The notes below the pieces were generated by a model. That model saw only the letters and a program-made list of their open reading frames with translations, did no database searches and was not told where the DNA came from. This document shows, one piece after another, positions 36,061-48,613 of a stretch of DNA of 64,000 nt. Location: assembly GCA_008638375.1 (NCBI GenBank), contig CM018035.1, forward strand, positions 8,769,577 to 8,833,576, in the 5' to 3' direction. The first letter of the stretch is position 1. Each line of letters opens with the position of its first letter. The DNA comes from Nyssa sinensis (Eukaryota; Streptophyta; Magnoliopsida; Cornales; Nyssaceae). The translations under genes and the position numbers were made by a program.

Positions 36061-37826
36061 CATAAATCTACCCTATTCTAAAATTTACACAAATTCTATA
36101 TATTTCACCATTTTGCCCGATCTAAAATTTTAATTTTAGTCGGACTGTATACGTTAACGGCTTGAGCGAAAGCCCAGATCACTGTTCTATATGGAAGCCC
36201 AAGCTAATCCGCAAATGTTATTGCGAGGTGTTGAACTGATATATATCGCTGGACAGTCTTGGGCTGGGATTCTTGTTAATGTTTAGATCACCTAAAACAT
36301 GAATTAAGCCATGAAATCCAGGCCTAGCCCGTTCCCGTTTTCTATCTTTCTTCCACCCGGCCCATGTCTACACCTAAATTTGATGATCTGTTGGCCTTGA
36401 CACTTAAAAAATTGAATTTGGATGTTACTAATTAGGATACGGTCAAAAGTCTATTCTTTTTAATCTAAAAATTACTCAAGACTAAAATATCTCTTACTAT
36501 ATAAAATCTCTATCTCCATAACAACTTACAAATTATAACTTTATTTTTAATAAAATTTTTATAAACTGAGATCTATCAAACAAAATTTATATTATATATA
36601 TATATATTATTTTTTTCAAAATTGTTTTTCATTGATTGAGATCAAATTTTTGATATAACTGATTGTTCTCTCTTGAATCATGAGAGATAGAGAAATTGTG
36701 TTTTTCGAAATTTGTTCTGCGCATATATTTTATAAACATAATTTATTCATGAAACGTTCAATTGAAGTGTCTTTTACAAAGTGATATGACCTTTCTAATA
36801 TACTCATTCATAAAATATATATATTCAATCTATCCGTTTGGTTATCTTTTATTAGAACCATTAATCAAGTAATCCAAAAATTAAGACTAAATCAATTAAA
36901 AATTAATTTATCTTTAATAAGACGTGCACAAAATATTGTCTGAAGTGTGCACCGCACAATATGAGTTAGAACACATTTAAATTGGTTCAATTTATGACTC
37001 AATATGTACCTCAATCAAATATAAGAAAACCCATTAAAAAGAAATACACAAACTATATGTGAGACAAAAAAACAAAAATTTATTATGCTATAAGAACTAT
37101 CTCCACAGAAACTCTGCATAGTTATCTCCTTCACAAAGACAAGAAAAAGTTATGAGATCTCCATTTTGATGCATGAATCTTAAATTATGTATTTGACAGA
37201 AAGGGAAAATCAAGATATGCCAGCAATAGTCAACTTTTATTCTGTAGTTTAGTTCTTTGAATTTAGTATCAAGATTGAGGACCTTTCCAGATGTCATTAA
37301 AGAGGAGATTAGACTACCAGCAAGTCCATGGTATGAAATGACATAGACCCAAAGTATATGCACATTTTGGAAGGGTTCCTGTAAAAATTTGGAGAGATTA
37401 ATTCTTTTTTTTTTTTTTCAATTTAATAAAATGACAATAAAAAAAAATTAAATAAAATAAAAACAATCAATTCAACGTAATAAGAAATGTGACCACTTTC
37501 CTTCTTTTTTTTCTCCCCTCCATGCACTGGTCACCTAACATATGGAAGGATTTAAATTGCAAACTTACAAATAGACAGAGATTCGACTCCATATTTAGTA
37601 TTGAATTGTTATTTATTTATGGAGAATCATCCAATTAATTTGTAAACTGGCGCCCGAGTGACTGGCCCCAAGAAATTGTCAAGATTTAATCTGAAGACGT
37701 CCAAGTTTATAACTCGCCTCCTTACTATCTGGGTTATCTCTCGGGGTTACGCATATTTGGTTATTTGATTCAGTTTTTGAACGTGCACTTCTTTTTGAGA
37801 AGAATTTTTTATAACTCACCCAAAAT

Positions 37827-38430
37827 TAGGGGTGAAATTTGAGTGAACCAACCCGAATTTAATATGAACTCAGCTCAAATTTTTTAGAGCTTGAATTTCA
37901 TTTTCTATAAATTAGATTAGACTTGGGTAAAAGAACTCAAATCTCATTTAAATTAAGGTAGGTCTTAGGTTGAGATTTTGAAACTCGAACTCATATTTAA
38001 TATTTTTTATACTTTAATTATCCATCATTAGATTAATAAAAATTTCTTACAAGAATTACTATTTACATTTTTATAATTTCAAATACTTGTTAATCTTTAA
38101 CATTTTTTCAAAATTAATTTATATTAAAAGAATTTTTTTAACAGTTTTTTAATTTCTTTTAAAAGAAAAAGTTGAGAGATATTATTGAAACTTTTTGCGT
38201 ATAATCAAAATAAGGATAAAATAACAATTTATTTAAAAAATCATGAATAAAATTTAAAAATTAAAATTAATAATCGGATTCTGGTTGAGTTGAATATGAT
38301 ATTAATGAATTTTAATTCAAATTGAGTTCAAATTAAGTTGGTTGAGTTCAAAGAATTAACTGTTTTAAAACTTGTGTTAGGCTTAAACATAGACTTAACC
38401 CGAATTCGACCCTTCTTAATTTCACCCCAA
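37827..38430. mobile_element. hAT-like MITE, copy B (about 604 bp)
   Basis: The left end TAGGGGTGAAATT is mirrored by the right end AATTTCACCCCAA. The interior aligns in the same orientation with copy A (15777-16432), including CATCATTAGATTAATA and CATTTTTATAATTTCAA tracts. The 8-bp flanks CCCAAAAT and CCCATGAC match only partly, so this insertion is old. Confidence 0.68.
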
Positions 38431-38841
38431 CCCATGACTACAATTTAGACTTCAAAATGGAGTTTTGATACATTTGCTTGCCACATTTTCTTAATACATG
38501 TTTTACAATAGAGCCCAAAGGAGTTTTGAAAAAAATTAAGAGAACTAGTTTTAAGTAATATATTTTTTTCTAAATTTATATAACAATAATCAACTGTTAA
38601 AAATTTGAAACTTGTCCAAAAGTGACTCAGAGTTTGAGAAGCAACCCAAATCCAATTGATTTTTTAGCATGAATTAATAATAATTAATATGAATTGATGA
38701 TGATTAATATAATATAATGTGCAATGGCTGGAGGAATGTAGACCGTATGTGTCAAAATATAGTCAGAGACTTCGGCCCACCCTCCGGCGACTGAGCGACT
38801 CCATCGCTCACTACCTTCCACTGTGATCAAAATCCCTTCAA

Positions 38842-40818
38842 ATGCTTCGCCTTTATGTCATATTCGTCCACTTAATAATCATCCCTTCCTCTTTTGCCAT
38901 CGATTTACTCTTCAATTCCTTCAATGACACCTCCGACCTCAACCTCACCGGCGATGCTTGGTTGGAATCGTCCGTCGTCCGACTTACCAACGATTCCAAC
39001 CAGTTCTCCATCGGCCGTGCATTTCACCGATCTCGGATTCCAATGAAACCCACATCCAATTCTACCACTATTTCTTCATTCTCAACTTCATTCGTCTTCT
39101 CAGTCTTGCCGGAGATTTCTTCAAGCCCCGGCTTCGGCCTAGTCTTCGTTCTCTCCGAGTCCACCGAACCCAGGGGTGCTTTGTCTGGTCAGTACTTCGG
39201 CCTCTTCTCCAACGCCACCGTGCCTTCCGTCGCGCCTCTTCTCGCCGTGGAATTCGACACCGGCCAAAACCCAGAATTCAATGACCCAAATGGGAATCAC
39301 GTCGGCATCGACCTGAACAACATCGAATCGGCGGCTACGGCTGCTGCTGGCTACTATAATTCCAGCAGTGATCAACTCATCCCTGTAGATATGCGAAACG
39401 GGCAGAACATACACGCTTGGATTGAATTTGATGGATCTCAATTCGAAATCAATGTCACAATCGCTCCGGCCGGCATGGCTCGACCGTCCAGGCCTTTGCT
39501 TACATTCAGAGATCCAGTTATTGCCAACTATGTATCTACAGATATGTATGTTGGGTTCTCTGCATCAAAAACTACTTGGGTCGAGACGCAGAGGGTCTTA
39601 GCTTGGAGTTTAAGCGACACTGGTGCTGCCAGAGACATCAACACCACAAATTTACCTGTTTTTATTCTCGAAATATCATCTTCTTCACTATCGGCCGGAG
39701 CTATTGCAGGAATTGTAGTTGGTTCTGTAGTCATTTTCATTCTTTGTTTATGTGGAGGCTACTGGTTCTGGCGAAAACACAATATTAAAGAGCAAGAAGA
39801 TGATGAGATTGAAGATTGGGAGCTCGAGTTCTGGCCGCATCGTTTCTCATACGAAGAGCTTAGCCAGGCCACCGATGGATTCTCCAAAGATGATCTTCTT
39901 GGGGTAGGAGGGTTTGGTCGAGTATACAAGGGAACACTACCAAACAACACAGAAGTTGCCGTGAAGTGCGTAAGCCACGATTCGAAGCAAGGACTGAGAG
40001 AATTCATGGCTGAAATTTCGAGCATGGGTCGGCTCCAACACAAGAACTTGGTCCAAATGCGAGGATGGTGCCGAAAGGGTAACGAATTGATGCTTGTATA
40101 TGATTACATGCCCAATGGCAGTCTCAATCGATGGATATTTGACAAACCCAAGAAGCAATTGGGTTGGGAAGGTCGGAAAAGAGTACTCGCCAACGTCGCC
40201 GAGGGCTTGAACTATCTCCACCATGGCTGGGACCAGGTGGTTATTCACAGAGACATTAAGTCGAGCAACATTTTGTTAGACTCGGAGATGAAAGGTCGGT
40301 TGGGTGATTTTGGATTGGCGAAGTTGTATACGCAGGGTGAGGTGCCGAACACGACACGGGTGGTGGGCACGTTGGGATACTTGGCGCCGGAGCTGGCGAC
40401 GGTGGCGGCACCAACGGAGGCGAGTGATGTGTATAGCTTTGGGGTGGTGATTTTAGAGGTGGCGTGCGGGCGGAGGCCGATAGAGTGTAGCGTGGAGAGT
40501 GAGGAGGAGGAGGTGCTGATTGATTGGGTTAGAAGAAAGTATGCGGAAGGGAAGGTGTGGGAGGCGGCGGACGACACTATTAAGGGGGAGTATCGGATGG
40601 AAGAGATGGAGGCGGTATTGAAGCTGGGGCTGGCTTGTTGTCACCCTGACCCACTCCACCGGCCCACCATGAGGGAGGTGGTGGCCGTTTTGGTTGGCAA
40701 GGAGGCAATGGCGGTGCCAAAAGTTTTGTTGTCCGAATTGGCAGGCGCTGCAAGTGACGCTGGTGGGGGTGGTGATGACGCTGGAGAGGCGGCATCGCCG
40801 CCACAAGTTTTGAGGTGA
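38842..40818 (+). CDS. LECRKS1: L-type lectin-domain receptor kinase, S.1-like (LecRK-S.1), 658 aa
   Basis: Single intronless ORF, typical of this family and near its usual length. Residues 1-19 are a signal peptide and about 20-268 a legume-lectin fold (IDLLFNSFNDTSDLNL, then VAVEFDT-like PLLAVEFDTGQN, then VGFSASK). About 287-309 are the transmembrane segment. The kinase domain follows the linker DWELEFWPHRFSYEEL and has the glycine loop GVGGFGRVYKG (from about 354), catalytic Lys375 (VAVK), HRD at 469-471 and DFG at 489-491. HRD has its arginine, and all key residues are present, so it should be an active plasma-membrane Ser/Thr kinase. The juxtamembrane linker and kinase resemble Arabidopsis LecRK-S.1 more than S.4. 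The family is linked to immunity and wall-membrane adhesion; the ligand here is unknown. The tail is Gly/Asp/Ala-rich. Confidence 0.95.
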   Translation: MLRLYVIFVHLIIIPSSFAIDLLFNSFNDTSDLNLTGDAWLESSVVRLTNDSNQFSIGRAFHRSRIPMKPTSNSTTISSFSTSFVFSVLPEISSSPGFGLVFVLSESTEPRGALSGQYFGLFSNATVPSVAPLLAVEFDTGQNPEFNDPNGNHVGIDLNNIESAATAAAGYYNSSSDQLIPVDMRNGQNIHAWIEFDGSQFEINVTIAPAGMARPSRPLLTFRDPVIANYVSTDMYVGFSASKTTWVETQRVLAWSLSDTGAARDINTTNLPVFILEISSSSLSAGAIAGIVVGSVVIFILCLCGGYWFWRKHNIKEQEDDEIEDWELEFWPHRFSYEELSQATDGFSKDDLLGVGGFGRVYKGTLPNNTEVAVKCVSHDSKQGLREFMAEISSMGRLQHKNLVQMRGWCRKGNELMLVYDYMPNGSLNRWIFDKPKKQLGWEGRKRVLANVAEGLNYLHHGWDQVVIHRDIKSSNILLDSEMKGRLGDFGLAKLYTQGEVPNTTRVVGTLGYLAPELATVAAPTEASDVYSFGVVILEVACGRRPIECSVESEEEEVLIDWVRRKYAEGKVWEAADDTIKGEYRMEEMEAVLKLGLACCHPDPLHRPTMREVVAVLVGKEAMAVPKVLLSELAGAASDAGGGGDDAGEAASPPQVLR

Positions 40819-42649
40819 AAGTACCGCATTTTTTTTCCTTCAAGTTTATGTCACTTATGTTTGATGTTTTGTTTTGGTTGTTTTTTATGGACTTTTATAT
40901 TGTACTGAACTCTTCTATCAATTGAGGGAGTGTTTGTCTTAATACTGTTTATTCATTTAAATTTATAATGATTAAATATTATTTATAAATTATTAAAAAA
41001 TATTAAAACTTAAATAATACCTTTACTTAAATTTATATTTAAATATAAATTTGAATAAAATTTTAAGTTACCCTAAGAAATAGCCTTACACATGCAGCGT
41101 TAATATTAGGTTAAAAATAAATTAATATTTGAATATAATTTTAAAATTTCTAAACAAATTTATATATATCTAGACACTTGTGCAATATAAAAAAAATCAA
41201 AATTATATTTTCAACCATTTACATACTAAAATTGAGGTTTTTTGACTCCCATATGTGCATTAATTTTTTCCCCTTATTTTAATTATTTTTCCTTTTTTCT
41301 ATTAGTTGTGCAGCAAAATATATATATATATATATATACAGTAAATTTTAAAAAGTATGAATTAATAACTATGATTATTACCCTTTTTTTTTGGAAGTAG
41401 ACATGCCTCTTTTAGTCCTTTACTTTACCCACCAAAATTGACATTCATCCCTCTCTTTTGACACTTAATATTGGAAGGGCAAGGTCCATTGTGGTGGCTT
41501 GGCTATGGACAAACCTCCAACTAACCATTCTGTTCAAGAATATTTGTATGATAAAATCACTGTCTTATCAATGATTTTTTTTATTTTATTTTTATCTATG
41601 AAGGAAAAAATCAATGAACTTTTGAAACTTGAGAACTTTAACATGTGGCTTCAAATTATTGATGACCCACACAACCCTTATCATCATCAAAGAAATTTCT
41701 TAGAAGGCACTATGTGATTAGAGTTAGTTGGCTTAAATCAAGAATAGTTAGTGGAAAAACACTGGTGCTTCCTAATCAATCAGTCATGAATTGACCTCAA
41801 GCTCATTGTGTGATTACTAATTATGATTCATGAAAAATAGGTGGCATGCATGCATGTTACTTAATTATATTGCATCTACAATTTCTGAAGCTGTTACATT
41901 GATGGCACACTACTTACAAATGCAGTTTGAATATTGTTTTGGTTGAGTGATTATATCATGAATTCTCAGAATTTTTTATGACCCATGTGAGAGAGAAAAA
42001 AAATTTGACCCCTTTTTTTTTGGATAGTTTTGACCCAATTCATCTTTTATGTTGTAATCCGCATATTTTTCTCTTATAATTTTCTTGATACTTAGTAGAT
42101 TTATTATATGTGGACGTAAGTATTTTGTCGAATCACGTATATCTTCTATCTTCTCTACTTTTTTCCTGTTTGAATCAATTTTTTGTTTGTTTATGCACAA
42201 AAGTTTTACCCTCTAACGAGTTCAGTTAGTGACACTCTCATCTTAGTTCTCCTGTATACATAATAATCTGATTTCTGAGATCACAGGAAGAAGACATGAG
42301 AAAATGCCAAGGAAAAGGCAGTTAGCAATTTAAAAGAGTGAGACCACAACAGCCAAGAGATTAGCAGTCTAGTTGTGACTGCTATTTTATATATATAAAT
42401 CACATCACATCCAATACAATACATATATATACACATGCTGAAAAATGCTACTTCTTTAACCTTCCAAGTGCAGAACAGTGTTTTGACATATACAAGCTGA
42501 TATCAGAGACTTTGAGAGCCTAAGGATTAACTGTATAAGCAATGAAGTTTGGTTCACAGATCTCTATTTCTGTGATCTGAGGAGGAAGTATGGTCACATT
42601 TGCAAAGATCCTCTAGAAGTTTCAAATACTGAAATTGATGCTACTGATT
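40819..42649. other. Intergenic between convergent LecRK and FRO genes
   Basis: 3' flanks of both genes. AT-rich, with a TA microsatellite at 41316-41338. Small ORFs near 41499-41717 and 41976-42200 have no recognisable content. Confidence 0.65.
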
Positions 42650-45294
42650 CTAGAGTGCGAAAGTAAGGGAATGGAAATTGAAATATGGTTTCTTTTTCTG
42701 ATCACCCATCTTTATACCTTGAGAACTTAGCTGGCACAGTGAAGCCAGTGATTCTTTCATTGTTTCAGGTCCACACACCAAGACACCTATATCAGATCCA
42801 CCAGTTTCGTTTGGGAACTTGGAAAATATATCTGTTAAATTCACCACATTTTAGAAAATTTATGTTATTGAATGCTGAATTTCTATGGTAAATATGGAAA
42901 AAATGGAAAGACTGGAAACTATACCTTGGAAATTAGGCCTTCCTCCAAAGTGGATTTCATGTTCCTCAAGAGCTCCATTTATTTCCACTGAACTTGGTTT
43001 CATTTTTTCGCTTTGTTTTTCAGAAATGGGTGGAATCCCTTCCCTCAGATTTCTCCTTCTAAGAATAACAGCCACCAATGTGCTACATATGATTGCTATA
43101 GTGAAAGAACATATAAGAAGGAGATCGGTTTCCGACGAGGGTTTGTTCTCTTTAGAGCCCGTTTTAGCAGTGGGAAGAAAGGCACGGTTGAAACAACTAA
43201 GCAAAACAAGGAACAAAATGGAAGAAAACCCAGCAATGGCAGCCCTCCAACGTAAACTCTCAAGTCCATGTGTCGCAAAATTTGAACATTTTGTGTCAAA
43301 GTTTACTGTTTCCACTTGAGAAAACTCATTCAGTAGTTCTCTTATTGTCGCACCAGATCGCTTTTCTTGTGTCACAAATACTTTTACTTTCAGATGCAAT
43401 TGTTCACCCTTCTGCTTCAAGAGTAAAGGCAAAATTAGGTTTAACAGACAGATATCTTGGGACTTCTTTGCAGCATATACAAGTTGTATTTTTGATGGAA
43501 AACCCTTTCTACCACTGCTTTGGGCAGACTCAATTTCACGCAAAATGCTCAGAAATGGTGTTATCCCAATTCCTCCTGCCACTAGAAGTAGACTGTCGTA
43601 TCTGCAAAAAGAATTTGATTAGTGTAAATTACCCAAAATTTGTAAATATAGAATCTAGCCAATGCCAGGTCCATTGAAGCAATTCCTAACCAGAACTTTA
43701 GTGTCATATATAGAATTATTGTATGTACCGTAGGAAGTTCAATGAGGTAGGTCCATAAGGGCCTTCAATTGCTATGGGGATACACTTCATCTGACCATCA
43801 TCTGAGTCAACCTCGGCGTTTATCATGTTATAGAGAGAGCTTGTCCACCATCCTTCGCATTTGATTATAACAGACACGGTGTGGTCATCAATATTGGAGC
43901 CAGAAGTTATAGTGAAGGAGTGCCACTGAAATTTGGAAATACTTGGTATCTTCATGAATATCACACTTGTTGGGGTATACTTCAATCCTGAAAGTAATAC
44001 GAAATATGGGATTTTATATTACTTGATAACCTTGTTATGTAATTTCTGATAACTGAAAAAGGACTTGGAAGATGTACTTGGATCTTTGGGCAGAATAAGC
44101 TCCATAGCTTTAGAGGGGAAGATTTTTGCAGAAAGTATGCATGTTTCTGGTCTTGATTGTATGATTCGGAGTAGCTTATCAAGGCCAAAGAGAAAAATTC
44201 CAGGGAAAACCATATAAAAGTGGCGATCTCCAGTGTGAAACAAGAAGAATAATAAGAACACTGCGTATAGATGGTGCGTGTAATAGAAGATTTCAAACTG
44301 TTTCCTTCTTATTTGTGGAAGTGATGTGATCCAGATAACTAGCCCTGTCACAAGAGCAATCTCACCAGCAAGGTATATCCGGCCGGTTTTTTGCCAGTTC
44401 CACATCTGTTGCAATGTAAAAGGAGTTAAATACAACAGATATACACATTCAAGGGATGTTAAATTGTAGAAATGGACTAGAATCACCTTATCCTGAATGC
44501 AGTGTTTGATGCCCCATATGAAAAAGATGCCTGCACCATGCAAAGTGGCAAATAATATCATTGCAGTGCCAAGCCAGACATGGTATCTTACTGAAGCTTC
44601 AAATTGGATGCCGAGAATCTGAAATATGGACATCCCTCTTAAGATAGGCAGAAGAAGCAGAGCTACGCAGGCTTCTGCCAGCAAGCCAAACCGGATGGAA
44701 ACCTTGTAAAATTTGAACTGCCACCTGAAATACAGGCGTAGTGTTAGATCACCAGTGATTTGATGGAATTATCGAGTGATGATGATGATGATGATGCTTA
44801 CACATTCAACTTCAGTGCTTTGATTGGAATTATCTTCTTAAAATCATTGGAGACGTGGGTATAGAAAGTCCAAGCTAGAAACAGGATGAAGAGGGACGCA
44901 GCTAGAATCTCAATTCCAGACAAGACACCAAGATAACTGTTAACAACAAGTGGATTGGAGAGAGCTGTGGTTGAACTTCTCCTTTGTCTGCCATCCAAAT
45001 TCAAAATAAAAAATAAAAAATTGATATGAAGCATTTAGATATAATAAGCTTGACAGTTCAAAAAATATTTTCTTACCTGCTTCTTGGTTCCTTGGGTTTC
45101 AATTCCAAGTAAATGAATCCAATCATAGCCAGAGCAATGACAGGAAATGTATAGACAACAAAATCAAGACCTGCAGAATACTCTTGGTGAGATCAGTGTT
45201 CAAAACAGCAATGATATGAGTCATATCTATAATTATGTTGCAACTTATTCAGTTCAAAAAAGCAATAATTAATAAAGCCATGACATGGAACAAG

Positions 45295-45336
<42 letters not shown>

Positions 45337-45566
45337 TTCTAGAAAGGGGGTTTTTCGGCAGCATGTAGATAAATTTTTTTTTTTATTTTATGAAAAAATA
45401 AGATTGTACCGTTATAGCGAAACACCGTATTCATTGCGCTTTGTTCAGCTCCCTTCCATTTTCTTGTCCATAGTTCTGTGGGCTTAAGAATCCAAAGAGA
45501 AACCCAACCAGCACAGATCAAGATCATCACTATTTTGAGCAACACAAGAAGAGAAGTGCTCGCCAT
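42650..45566 (-). CDS. FRO8: Ferric reduction oxidase 8-like (FRO8), 706 aa
   Basis: Eight exons: 45566-45410, 45170-45077, 44987-44802, 44724-44487, 44405-44078, 43987-43729, 43601-42925 and 42831-42650. All introns are GT-AG, and 2121 coding bases stay in frame to TAG. The enzyme passes electrons from NAD(P)H through FAD and two hemes to Fe(III). Membrane segments flank heme-ligand histidines His194 (YHVWLGT), His208 (LHG), His269 or His270 (YTHHLY) and His282 (FHTGD). FQWHSFTI is the flavin motif (HPFT in many members, HSFT here). GGIGITPF (430-437) and CGPETM (666-671) bind NAD(P)H. A further hydrophobic pair lies between them. The N-terminus and overall sequence fit the FRO8 subgroup, reported in Arabidopsis mitochondria, rather than the root-surface FRO2 type. 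Organelle targeting is inferred from family. Confidence 0.94.
45298..45330. repeat. (TA)n microsatellite in FRO8 intron 1
   Basis: Pure TA run between exon 1 and exon 2. Confidence 0.95.
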
Positions 45567-45628
45567 TTCTGTCTTCTAAATTTGATGTAGCAGTGCAGGC
45601 TTTGAGTTCATAGGCATGAGCAAGAATC

Positions 45629-45642
45629 TCTTTATATAGAGT
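45629..45642 (-). promoter_or_regulatory. TATA box of FRO8
   Basis: CTCTATATAAAGAG on the minus strand, about 65-75 bases upstream of the ATG at 45566, is a strong TATA match. It implies a short leader. Confidence 0.65.
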
Positions 45643-45969
45643 TTTGACAAGAGATGGTGGTTACCCACGGGGAGAGAAAAAGATAATACATAGAGCCCCA
45701 CCATTTTTCAAAATGCCCCATCACTTTCTATTTCATTCTCCGTTTGGCAGATTTGTGTATTTTCCATTTTCATCATTTTACTTTCATTGCTTGGACTATA
45801 ACAAGTTGAAAAATCTTTCTTTAAAAAAAAAAAAAAAAAAGCAAACTATTGGTAATGGGAGATGATGAAAGTAAACACATCTGACATATAGGTGATGCTG
45901 AATCCACCAATTCTCATTTCCTTGGAAGCTATTATTTTTACTTTATTCCAACGGTAGGCAGCTTTAGCT

Positions 45970-46830
45970 TTCTGTTATTATCATTTTTTTCCCTTCTGAA
46001 ACTTGGTCCACATCTAAAATGGTGGATTCATGGTCCATCCCAAACTACTTTTATTTTTTCTCCACTTTATATTTCTTTTTTGATTACCTTCCTCGCGTAT
46101 ATATAAACATTTTCAATCCTTTGTATCTTATATATCTAACCAGGGAGACGTATATGTTGAAGAAAATTCTAATAATAGTAATACTTTAATAATAAAATTT
46201 ATAATAATATAAATTGGATAATATAAAATAATTAGACATATCCTTTTTCATTTAAAATTTTAATAATAAATAATAAAAATTATACGAAATTAAATAAATA
46301 ATAATATAAATTAGGTAATACAAAATAATTGACACGTTTTGTTATAATCATTTTTTATCCTTCTGAAAGTTGGTCCATATCTAAAATAGTGGATTCATGG
46401 TCCATTCCAAACTACCTGTTTTTTTCCACGCTTTATATTTTTGTCTTACCTATTGTCAGAGAGATTAGATACAGATAAAAATTGACACCTTGCTACAATT
46501 GGTTCCTTATCATTTTCTTATTGACCAAACACAAGACGCATGGTAGAATAGTCGCAGGGTGGCTCAAGACAATTTGAAATATAAAGTATTAAGGCAAAAA
46601 TTTTAAATAAGATCTTTTTTATTTTTTAATATTAATATAAAATAATTTATTTTTATATTACTATTGTAAAACTCTAATAAATATATAAACATTTTCAATG
46701 TTGTGTACCCTAATTCCTACATATATTTAATAGGGAAAATGTATGTGTTGAATAAAAATTTAGTAATGGCAATACTCTAGTTATAGAATTTATAATAATA
46801 TAAATTATGTAATACGAAATAATTATACAC
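45970..46830. repeat. Diverged segmental duplication (A1-B1-A2-B2)
   Basis: Block A (CTTCTGAAA.TTGGTCCA, then GGATTCATGGTCCAT) is at 45970-46050 and 46336-46418. Block B (ATATAAACATTTTCAAT, then TTTATAATAATATAAATT) is at 46101-46245 and 46681-46830. The second pair is split by about 215 extra bases. Confidence 0.7.
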
Positions 46831-47863
46831 GTTTTTTTATCTAAACAAATAATAATAAAAATTAAGAATTATATCTTTTTTTTGGAGTTTCGAGATTTTT
46901 TTGGTTAGTTTAATGATAGAGCCGACCCTGAATAATGGATAAGTGATTCAATGTATATAGAGTTGTGATACACAATCTAAAGTTTTGTAAATAGAGTTGT
47001 GACTTCTATATGACTAATTATCCTGTGAAATCGTTACACAACATCATCATAGATTCAGTTTTTTAAAAAATTGAAACTTCGTGAGAGATCATCACATGAC
47101 GTAGTATGACGGTCTCGCAGAATAAAGAAATCCTAAATTGGTTGTTTATTGTTCAAGAATTCTTGTTTAGACAGGTTCATACCATCCATACATAGTGTTT
47201 TGATTTAAGATTTTAATTCTTTCATATTTCGACTTCTTTATAATTTTCCTTGTAAATATTGTAAATTTTGGAGTAGTTTTACTTTTGTAAGTACGAATAA
47301 AACTGAATAAATTAAACTTAGACTGCACTTTCAAGGAAATTATGAAAATATATTGAGTTGAACCACAAAAATGAAGTTGTTTGCACTTCTGACACCCTGT
47401 ATGATCTCAATTGAGAGTGATAATGATCCTAGATAATCTAGTTGACCTAAAGAGGAGTGAATAGGATAATTTGTCAATTGATGATATTTTGACCAATTTA
47501 ATTTTAGTGATTCAGGTTTCACTTTAAATAGTATTTAAAATTTTCATGTGTGTAATAATAAATAGTGTGAAATTAAAAATTATTATTGATGCAATATTTT
47601 ATGATTCTCGCACGTGTTATAATAATCAGTGTAAACTTAAAGGCAATTATACATTAAGAGACAAAAGATTTTTTATATAAAAATCTTAGATGAGAAAATC
47701 ACGGGACCTCATCCAGCTACGTACTAATCCATAATTAAGAAATTGAGACATAATACAAATTTAGTATGACTCACACGACTTAGTTCTTCAAGTCTTACTA
47801 ATATTGATATGATATTCTCTTGACTTGACTTCTCAATCATTATTCATGGCTACTGTTACGACA

Positions 47864-48613
47864 ACGGAAGCATAAACACTGGGAGGTCAGGGAATCCAAG
47901 GAAAGACCTTGATACATATGTTGGATCCCAACTTGACTCAAAAACTTAAGTTGTTAGATCTTAAGCCTAATCATGTATATTAGTTTTTCCATATTAGACT
48001 CATTATCTAATCTGGGAATCCAAACTCACATGTTACCTTAACAAATCTCTCCCTTTATGTATAAGTTGTCACGTGAATCACAACTCTCCATTGAGACCAA
48101 CCCTTGTCAACATGACTCATTTGAGTACATCATACTTTCCCAATAACCAACGCTCTCCAACTAATCAAGCCTGAACCAAATACAGTATGTCACCAGCATC
48201 ATAGTATCACCAATATCGAACACACTGTATTGTCAGCACAATAGTAACACCATCGCTGAACATATCGTGTAGGCAATACCATGGTATCACTAAGTATTCA
48301 GTCACCAAAGGTTCAGTGCAAAACCCAAACACGCTATGTAGGCATCACCACCGTATCACCAAGTGTGTAGAAATAAGAGTCGACGTTCTTCCCAAGAGCT
48401 ACCAAATACTGACATTTTCAACATAGTGGAAGCATAAACACAACATATGAAGAGACCGAGGAGTACAAGGAGAGGCCCTAATACACATGTTGGTTCCTAA
48501 CTTAACCCAAAAGCTTAAGATTTTAGGTCTTAGGCCCAATCATGTATATTAATCCTTTCTTATTACACTCATTATCTGATGTGGGACTCCAAACTCACAT
48601 GTTTCTTTAATAG
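47864..48613 (-). mobile_element. Degraded short LTR element (tentative)
   Basis: Two related segments of about 180 bp (47864-48043 and 48426-48613) flank about 380 bp. Both carry GGAAGCATAAACAC, CCTAATCATGTATATTA-like tracts and CCAAACTCACATGT. In reverse, ACATGTGAGTTTGGAGTCCC resembles sequence near Copia-type LTRs. No coding. LTR ends and target duplication were not resolved. Confidence 0.4.

Larger units (their letters stand above)
34555..38841. other. Intergenic, AT-rich
   Basis: 3' flank of the neprosin gene, a long-arm foldback element (35008-35524), the second dispersed repeat copy (35620-36060) and a hAT-like MITE (37827-38430). A short stretch near 36120-36370 is GC-richer with GGCCCA-like motifs but no gene. 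No RNA gene was recognised. Confidence 0.6.

Noticed and set aside
39139..40843. Many antisense and alternative-frame ORFs over the lectin receptor kinase
   Set aside because: They are shadows of a GC-richer single-exon gene, with no independent domain content.
46900..46960. ATGATAGAGCCGACCCTGAA resembling a retrotransposon primer-binding site
   Set aside because: No LTR end directly before it and no paired LTR could be found.
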